Shown here in pieces: positions 58,390 through 64,000 of a stretch of DNA of 64,000 nucleotides (its first letter is position 1; every line of letters begins with the position of its first letter). The position numbers were made by a program, and so were the translations under genes. The notes beneath the pieces are model-generated. The model had not been told where the DNA came from. It made no database searches and saw only the letters and a program-made list of their open reading frames with translations. Source of the stretch: CAJINA01 sp964647585 (lineage in GTDB: Bacteria > Desulfobacterota > Desulfobacteria > Desulfobacterales > CAJINA01). The stretch lies in NCBI GenBank assembly GCA_964647585.1, contig CAZYGG010000004.1, forward strand, positions 41,486 through 105,485, written 5' to 3'.

Positions 58390-59870
58390 ACACCCGGCAG
58401 ACCCTGATTGAACTGAAAAACGTCACGACCCGGGTCCGCAACATCCCGATCCTGGCGGCAACTTCCTGGAAAATTGAAGCCGGCCGCCACTGGGCGGTGA
58501 TCGGCCCCAACGGGTCCGGGAAATCCACCCTGGCGGGCATCCTCACCGGCAGGGTGCCGGTCATAAAAGGGCACACGGTGCGCCCCTGCCCACCGGCCGC
58601 CATCCGGTCGCTCTCTTTTGAAAAAGTCGATCGCCTCATGGCCCGGGAAGAGATCCTGGATGAAGCCCGGCATTTTGCCAACCGACCGGATGAGACCACA
58701 ACTGTAAGGGATCTGGTCCAGCCTTATCCGGCTAGTGAAAACATGGCTGAGACAACCCGCATGGCGCAAACAATGGACATCCGCCACCTGCTGGGAAGCA
58801 GTATCCGCGATCTCTCTTCGGGTGAGTTCCGCAGGGTGCTGCTGACCCGCGCAATGGCCGGCCACCCGCGCCTGCTGATCCTTGACGAGCCGTACGAAGG
58901 CCTGGACGCGGGCGCGGCGAAAAATCTCGCCCGGACCCTCCCCGAGCTCATGCAAAGCGGCACCACCATTGTGCTGGTCACCCACCAGCTGGACCGAATC
59001 AGCCATCACTTCTCCCATGTCCTGTGTGTTAAGTCCGGACGGGTCACCGCGCAGGGGCCCCGTGAAAAAATCCTGATCCCGGAAAATATCGATGCCCTTT
59101 ACAACCACCGGCGACCACGCCGCCAGGTCTCCGGTATAAAGCCGGCCCAGGGCAGCCCGGCCACCGGCCGGGAGCTGATCTGCCTGCAGAACACAACGGT
59201 TGCCTACGGGAAGAAGGTAGTGCTGGACCGATTGAACTGGACCTTTTGCGAGGGAGAAAACTGGGCGGTTCTCGGACCTAACGGTTCCGGGAAATCCACC
59301 CTGGTGAAACTGATAACCGGGGATCACCCCCAGGCTTACGCCAACCACATCCGTTTGTTCGGTCGCCGTAGGGGTTCCGGCGAGAGTATCTGGGAGATCA
59401 AAACGCATATCGGCCTCATCTCTTCCGAACTGCAAATCCGCTACCGCAAAGGCATTCGGGTTATTGAGGTCGTCCGGTCAGGGTTTTTCGACTCCGTTGG
59501 GCTCTATCGGAACTGCAGCAGAAAACAGAAAGCATTGGCTGATCAGTGGTTGTCGAATATTGATCTGGCCGCAAAACGGGCGCTCCCCTTTGATCAACTC
59601 TCGTATGGGGAAAAACGGCTGGTGCTGCTGGCCCGGGCCATGGTGAAGACACCCCGGCTGCTGGTCATGGATGAACCCTGCCAGGGGCTGGATCCGGAAA
59701 ACCGTAAACGCATTCTGGCGATGGTGGCGCAAATCTGCAATCTGGCCGCCACGAATTTGCTGTATATTACCCACCTGCCGGAAGAGATACCACGCGCCAT
59801 CACCCGGGTGCTCGAACTGGCGTCCCCAAATGATAACCGCAGGGACCGTCCGTTGACAGGTAGTGAATAA
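58386..59870 (+). CDS. ModF-like ABC protein with two ATPase domains
   Basis: A 494-residue soluble protein made of two complete nucleotide-binding domains. In domain 1, Walker A is GPNGSGKSTLAGIL, the signature LSSGEFRRVLL and Walker B LLILDEPYEGLD. In domain 2, Walker A is GPNGSGKSTLVKLI, the signature LSYGEKRLVLL and Walker B LLVMDEPCQGLD. No membrane segments are present. This is the ModF/PhrA arrangement, associated with molybdate metabolism in some bacteria, though its role is unproven. It starts at a GTG overlapping the nadE stop, so the two are translated together. Confidence 0.86.
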   Translation: MNTRQTLIELKNVTTRVRNIPILAATSWKIEAGRHWAVIGPNGSGKSTLAGILTGRVPVIKGHTVRPCPPAAIRSLSFEKVDRLMAREEILDEARHFANRPDETTTVRDLVQPYPASENMAETTRMAQTMDIRHLLGSSIRDLSSGEFRRVLLTRAMAGHPRLLILDEPYEGLDAGAAKNLARTLPELMQSGTTIVLVTHQLDRISHHFSHVLCVKSGRVTAQGPREKILIPENIDALYNHRRPRRQVSGIKPAQGSPATGRELICLQNTTVAYGKKVVLDRLNWTFCEGENWAVLGPNGSGKSTLVKLITGDHPQAYANHIRLFGRRRGSGESIWEIKTHIGLISSELQIRYRKGIRVIEVVRSGFFDSVGLYRNCSRKQKALADQWLSNIDLAAKRALPFDQLSYGEKRLVLLARAMVKTPRLLVMDEPCQGLDPENRKRILAMVAQICNLAATNLLYITHLPEEIPRAITRVLELASPNDNRRDRPLTGSE

Positions 59871-60285
59871 TACAATGAATTTATGGATCATCTCCCGATT
59901 AGTTGTAGTTGATTAGGGCCGATAAATAAGTAATCTCCAATTGACAGGTGTTACCCCAGAGGGGTCAAGGGGTCCAGGATCCAAGGGTTCGAGTGAAATG
60001 CTAAATAATTCAGAAGTCGGGAAGTTTTCTTGGTGAACGCCCGTCATCCAGGCGAAAGCCGGGATCCAGTCCGTATAAAGGAAACGTCGCTGGATGCCGG
60101 ATCAAGTCCGGCATGACGATCAAAACTCCCCGACTGCTCAAATAATTAAAAAATGTTGAAGGTCTGACAAAATCCATACGGACTTTGTTTCGAGATTGGG
60201 CCAATCAGTCGTCGCCTTCCAGTTATGCCAGACAAGAAGACTTTTTTGAGATAGCTTCTGGAATACTTTCCGGAAAGGAGATAGC
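59871..60285. other. intergenic region with nested palindrome
   Basis: The 415-bp gap holds a nested inverted repeat at 60011-60137 and a single copy of the element end TTGAGATAGCTTCT-like at 60243-60258. No gene is supported. The last ~40 bases contain the GGAAAGGAG ribosome-binding site of the next gene. Confidence 0.55.
60011..60137. repeat. nested GTCATCC-type palindrome
   Basis: Outer arms CAGAAGTCGGGAAGTTTT and AAAACTCCCCGACTG enclose a GTCATCCAGGCGAAAGCCGG ... TCAAGTCCGGCATGAC core at 60043-60117. The build matches the nested element at 44392-44531 with different outer arms. Confidence 0.65.
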
Positions 60286-60777
60286 ATGGAAAATGAATTC
60301 GGATCGGAATATGCCTCCATTGCGGATGCTCATTTTAAGGTTAAGTATCGGGCCAGTTGTTACTGCCATGCTGTTCAATATGAGGTGTGCGCCGACCCCG
60401 TAGATGCGAAGATCTGCCATTGCTTGGCATGTCAGAAGCTACATGGGGCTCCCATGCAATGGGCGGCCATTTTCCACAAACATGATGTCAGGATAACGAA
60501 AGGTTTGGATTGCCTGAAGTTCTACAACAACGAACGCAACACCCATGAGAGAGTCCTGCCCTGCAAAGTCAGTTGTGCCTTGTGCGGAACTCCGATCGCG
60601 GATGAGGGCCGCAGGATGTGGCTTGCCTTTCCATCACTATTTGATTTTAGTGAGTTAGCAGTGTTTCCAGAAAAACTCAGACCGACTTGCCATCTTTTTT
60701 ACGGTTCGCGGGTAATGGATATGGATGATAATCTCCCCAAGTGGTCAGGTCACAAAAACCATTCTGAGCGTTTGTAA
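60286..60777 (+). CDS. GFA-family (glutathione-dependent formaldehyde-activating-like) zinc protein
   Basis: The 163-residue protein has the zinc-binding Cys layout of the GFA/CENP-V fold: SCYCHAVQYEV, CHCLACQKLHGAPMQW and CALCGTPI. Family members bind two zinc ions; few have proven activity and the formaldehyde role is disputed. About 20 extra residues precede the fold. GGAAAGGAG lies before the ATG. Its base composition is intermediate between the G+C-rich bulk of the window and the AT-rich block that follows. Confidence 0.85.
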   Translation: MENEFGSEYASIADAHFKVKYRASCYCHAVQYEVCADPVDAKICHCLACQKLHGAPMQWAAIFHKHDVRITKGLDCLKFYNNERNTHERVLPCKVSCALCGTPIADEGRRMWLAFPSLFDFSELAVFPEKLRPTCHLFYGSRVMDMDDNLPKWSGHKNHSERL

Positions 60778-61154
60778 ATGACAGCAATAAGTATCCTACG
60801 AGTCCACCGCCTTAAGTTTCAATCAACCAACCCGGTTGCAAAACAGGCCTTTCAGGACTAACGACTCCGGACAGTCTTCTGTTATAAAAACCGACCACAT
60901 CTTCTTTTGGTCGGGCTTCTGATCCTGAAAAAACCGGCGAAGACTATATCCGGTAATCCTCTCCGAATCGATTATGATCCAACAGAGGAATTATGGTCGT
61001 TGTGTGCAGTTTCGATACTGTGATTTGTAGGAAATATCAAAGGGTTCTCAATTTAGTGACAAATATCAGTAGTCACCGGTTTCGATATGACAAGTTCCAG
61101 AACCGATCCTAACATTGTCCCGAGAAACTCAATGGAGCTAAACAAAATTTTTCA
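60778..61154. other. intergenic region between convergent genes
   Basis: The 377-bp gap contains one clear feature, the minus-strand terminator at 60886-60915. The remaining sequence shows no ORF, repeat or promoter that can be supported. Confidence 0.5.
60886..60915 (-). terminator. Rho-independent terminator of the cyclase gene
   Basis: Read on the minus strand, CCGACCA and TGGTCGG form a 7-bp stem around a 10-base loop and are followed by TTTTTATAA. It lies about 240 bases beyond the stop of the cyclase gene. Confidence 0.7.
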
Positions 61155-62504
61155 CTAATTTGTTTCAACGCGATATATCCTAACCGGTTTATGATAACCT
61201 TTAATACTGATCTGACCTTGTTCAGTACACTGAATTTTATCATCTACCAAAGCCCATGTCGAATGACTAATAAGTATGCTACCGGGGTCGCAGGCCTGTT
61301 CTAATCTTGCCGCGATGTTAACCTGCATACCGTGAGCAGTATAAAGTTTCCTGGTATTCGACCCAAAGTCTCCCACTGTGGCCATTCCTGTGTTGATACC
61401 GCAGCGAATCCGAAGGCTCTCGTCAATTCCGAGTTTGAACCACTTTTTTTCGAGTTCCTTCATCCGCGTCTGCATATCAAGGGCCATGTTAACACACCTG
61501 GTAGCATGATCCCTGTCATTCATATACACCGGAGCACTGAAAAAAACTAAAAGAGAGTCACCAGTTATCTGAGCAAGGGTGCCATTATATTCATCTGTTA
61601 TATTATTCATTTCTGTAAGATACTCATTCAACAGCCTGGCCATATCCTCAGGCTCCATAGCATCAGTTATCTGGGTAAAATCTTTGATGTCTGAAAAAAA
61701 CATGGTTAATTTTTTTCTTTTGGCCTCTGGTGTCGCGTCTTTGCTATCCGATTTGATGTTATTGACCAATTGCACTGGAAGATACCTTTTCAGATTATTC
61801 TCAATGTTAGTTAGCACAATATTCTTATCTTTCAGTTCTTTTGTTCGATCTTTTACTTTCTGGTCAAGACTTGCACTGAGAGTTTTGCCGGCAGTTATTT
61901 CTTTTTCAGCGGTATTAAGTGACCTTTGATTTATTAAGGAACTAAAAAAAAGTAAGACAGATACCGAAATGTACATTGCCGTGCCATTAATCAATGTTGC
62001 TGTCACATAATGATTTATAGGGGATACAAAGTTCGGTTTAATAAATAATGGAGTGAAAACTGACCCAACTGTAATTATAACCGCCATAATAATTAAAATC
62101 CGTCTGGAATGAAATATGGCTGTATAGGCAAGGATAGTATAGAAAAATTCTCTGTGTGTGAATATTCCGGTCTCGCAAAAACGATACAAACTCGTAAAAT
62201 ATGCTACACAAAAAATTAAGCTAAGAAAAAACAACATGGTTAAAGAAGCTGTTCGGAATTTTCCGCGCCATGTCGAGTACCCACATAACGCAAAACATAC
62301 ACTTAAAAATAAGGATGCAGCCGAGAGCCTATAATCAATTCCTCCTCCTGGTGCCTGATATTGAAAACGGAAAATCAGCATAAATAATCCAACTAAAACT
62401 CCCCAGAAGCTCCCCCAAAATAGTAGGTATGCTTTCTGCCGATCTTCATGTGAGTACGTACTATACCTATCAAAGAAGATTCTCCTAAAATCAATGAGCG
62501 TCAT
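61155..62504 (-). CDS. membrane class III adenylate/guanylate cyclase
   Basis: The N-terminal half (~190 residues) has about six membrane helices. A short coiled coil (STAEKEITAGKTLSASLDQK and on) leads into a C-terminal cyclase domain. Metal-binding Asp residues are in MFFSDIKDFTQ and ITGDSLLVFF. The transition-state Asn and Arg are in VNIAARLEQA. The base-specifying pair is unusual: Gln (AQITGDS) where Lys is normal, and Met (GMQVN) where Asp is normal, so ATP versus GTP preference cannot be read. A strong GGAGGAATCCC precedes the ATG. The gene is AT-rich compared with most of the window. Confidence 0.9.
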   Translation of the reverse strand: MTLIDFRRIFFDRYSTYSHEDRQKAYLLFWGSFWGVLVGLFMLIFRFQYQAPGGGIDYRLSAASLFLSVCFALCGYSTWRGKFRTASLTMLFFLSLIFCVAYFTSLYRFCETGIFTHREFFYTILAYTAIFHSRRILIIMAVIITVGSVFTPLFIKPNFVSPINHYVTATLINGTAMYISVSVLLFFSSLINQRSLNTAEKEITAGKTLSASLDQKVKDRTKELKDKNIVLTNIENNLKRYLPVQLVNNIKSDSKDATPEAKRKKLTMFFSDIKDFTQITDAMEPEDMARLLNEYLTEMNNITDEYNGTLAQITGDSLLVFFSAPVYMNDRDHATRCVNMALDMQTRMKELEKKWFKLGIDESLRIRCGINTGMATVGDFGSNTRKLYTAHGMQVNIAARLEQACDPGSILISHSTWALVDDKIQCTEQGQISIKGYHKPVRIYRVETN

Positions 62505-62669
62505 GGGATTCCTCCAAACTTAAGTGATTATTTCGGATATTAAGTGGAGTGGTTCAATAAGACTTGAGGGTACTGTTAACTTGCCAGAAACCTAACATAT
62601 CACAACCCAATGAAAACTGGTGATAAATAGTAGTTATATTAACTTTTGATCAACAAATTTTAACTATTT

Positions 62670-64000
62670 TTATGACAACTCTTTTTCGTATTTTTCAACC
62701 CACCCATCAGCCCCACATTTGTGAAAGATTTCGATTGCCTTTCCCAAACTTTCTCTGTATTTCAACAGATCGCCTTTTCGCTTATAAAATTCAGAATAAA
62801 GAGCGTAATCCCTTCCTAAATGCCACACCATTCCATTTCTACTATCAGTTTCGATAGCTTTAATAATCCATTTTTCTGCATCTGGAAAAAATTGATCACC
62901 GATGTTCATTAAGATGCCGCTAATGGAATATGCGATCATTCCCTCAAGGAACTTTATCTTGTTTTGTTTCGCTAATTTAAAAACAGACTCTAAATCAATC
63001 TCCTTGTTATTTTGACTCAGCTTAGCTTTTATAGATGAAATTTTAGTTAAGTTGCCCCATGAAGGGATTCGATTTTGTTCCATTAAAATATTGCCTTGAT
63101 TAAGAAAATATTCGGCTTTTTCGAAATCCCCGATGGTAAAATTCAATTCCCCAAGCCAAGTATATGCCCACATTCCGCAGACGATATTGCTGCATTTTTT
63201 ATTTAAAACTATAGTCTCCAGAAGGGAATTTTTTGCCTCCGTATTTAACCCCATAAAAAAGCAGCATGAGCCAAAAATTACGTGGGCGATTTGCAGTATG
63301 AAAATATCACCGGTTTCATTTGCATGTGCCAAGACCTCTTTACTCATTTCATAGGCACGGCTAATTTCCCCAATTGTAGCTAAATTGAAGCCTGCGATAG
63401 AACTCTTTGCAAAACAAATACCCCTTACATTTTTAGCAGCGCTACTCAGATCTAACGCCATCTGATGTTGAGCCAAGCTTGTTTCAAAATCAACATTCCA
63501 GAAATAGGCAATTCCAAGATAATAGTAAGCGTACCATAGAGATAAGAAATCGCCCGTTTTCTCAGAAAGTGATTTTGCATGATTTAGCTCTTCAATACCT
63601 TTTTCGAAATCATTCTCCGTAAAAAGTTTATAGCTTCCGGTCGTCACATATATTCGAGGGAGCCTCTTGCTATAATTTAATTTCTTTGCAGCATTTACTA
63701 TGGGCGAAACGGCCTGCATACCTTCAAGGTGGCAATTTAGATTTATACAGTAAGTTGCCCAAGCGGTCCTTGCATCAATAATTTTTTTCTTTACAGAATC
63801 TGTTTGTGGCAACCTCCCAAGGCAGATCAAACTCTTTTTGATGTAGGATACTGCATCGCTGTAAGCAGATTTATTTTGAGCTTGCTTGCTCGCTAATCTT
63901 GAATATTCAGCCCCTTTCTCAAAATTATTACTTAGAACATAGTGCTTAGCAGGCTGTTGAAAAATAAGTTTAGAGTTACGTATTTTTTTAAGCGTTTTTC
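62670..64000 (-). CDS. TPR-repeat protein, 5' end beyond the window
   Basis: The frame is open from the stop at 62670 to the window edge without interruption; the TTG at 63830 is internal, because upstream codons continue the helical pattern (FEKGAEYSRLASKQAQNKSA). At least 440 residues of antiparallel helices resemble tetratricopeptide repeats (TSLAQHQMALDLSSAAKNVR, FEKAEYFLNQGNILMEQNR). This region looks like the C-terminal part of large cyclase-AAA-TPR signalling proteins, which would fit the cyclase gene downstream. The N-terminal domains are not visible, so the role is inferred. The coding sequence is strongly AT-rich. Confidence 0.8.
   Translation of the reverse strand, partial: KTLKKIRNSKLIFQQPAKHYVLSNNFEKGAEYSRLASKQAQNKSAYSDAVSYIKKSLICLGRLPQTDSVKKKIIDARTAWATYCINLNCHLEGMQAVSPIVNAAKKLNYSKRLPRIYVTTGSYKLFTENDFEKGIEELNHAKSLSEKTGDFLSLWYAYYYLGIAYFWNVDFETSLAQHQMALDLSSAAKNVRGICFAKSSIAGFNLATIGEISRAYEMSKEVLAHANETGDIFILQIAHVIFGSCCFFMGLNTEAKNSLLETIVLNKKCSNIVCGMWAYTWLGELNFTIGDFEKAEYFLNQGNILMEQNRIPSWGNLTKISSIKAKLSQNNKEIDLESVFKLAKQNKIKFLEGMIAYSISGILMNIGDQFFPDAEKWIIKAIETDSRNGMVWHLGRDYALYSEFYKRKGDLLKYRESLGKAIEIFHKCGADGWVEKYEKELS

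Overview
The window looks like a chromosome segment of a sulfate-reducing deltaproteobacterium (Desulfobacterota, probably Desulfobacterales). This is an inference from gene content: a multihaem cytochrome joined to an rnf operon, a CarD regulator, a membrane pyrophosphatase, DsrE/TusA sulfur-handling proteins, and intergenic regions packed with small inverted-repeat elements. No rRNA, CRISPR array, transposase or phage gene was seen. One tRNA (Gln, UUG) is present.

Layout. 1-9569 (+): the division and cell-wall (dcw) cluster mraY(partial)-murD-ftsW-murG-murC-ftsQ-ftsA-ftsZ, with no murB or ddl between murC and ftsQ. 9627-11339 (+): a radical SAM protein. 11677-18385 (+): a five-haem cytochrome followed by rnfCDGEAB, in which rnfB carries a C-terminal GltD/NfnB-type flavoprotein module. 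18660-28189 (-): rluD-like, carD, hppA, pth, rplY, prs, tRNA-Gln, ispE, a DUF1844 protein and serA. 28723-31351 (-): mlaA, mlaC and an MlaF-like protein whose ATPase motifs are all broken and which is fused to a degenerate GGDEF-like domain. 31668-38074 (+): a DUF2064 transferase, lipase, phosphoglycolate phosphatase, Nudix hydrolase, methyltransferase, a small protein and plsB. 38183-40537: DsrE-like, TusA-like (+) and a convergent rhodanese/metallo-beta-lactamase protein (-) with a CsoR/CstR-type palindrome upstream. 41125-44244 (+): two DMT transporters, a small orphan protein and a second Nudix hydrolase. 44885-52742: an accessory metabolic region (old yellow enzyme, thiolase-like, acyltransferase, LsrF-type aldolase, zinc alcohol dehydrogenase, glyoxalase-fold protein, NAD-binding oxidoreductase, DksA/TraR zinc finger). 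53085-53870: a 5'-truncated aspartate kinase. 54205-56645 (+): a TrmB-type regulator and a class III aminotransferase with a promoter/operator. 56947-60777: a membrane-anchored hypothetical protein, nadE, a ModF-like double ATPase and a GFA-family protein. 61155-64000 (-): an AT-rich block with a membrane class III nucleotide cyclase and a TPR protein that runs off the window.

How the parts fit. The cytochrome-Rnf cluster should couple ferredoxin/NAD(P)H or periplasmic electron flow to ion transport. Three sequence features suggest a non-standard Rnf whose nucleotide-binding site may have moved from RnfC to the RnfB fusion. The membrane pyrophosphatase is a second ion pump. The Mla proteins point to lipid transport at the outer membrane. 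The DsrE/TusA/rhodanese-MBL group points to persulfide handling.

The non-coding DNA is unusually structured. There are a 99-bp terminal-inverted-repeat element in two copies (one inside the dcw cluster), a 150-215 bp element in three copies, and a ~35-bp motif in six copies, all on the + strand. Several other nested palindromes occur, two of which form the 3' ends of genes and two of which abut the break in the aspartate kinase gene. All calls come from reading the sequence; no database search was run.
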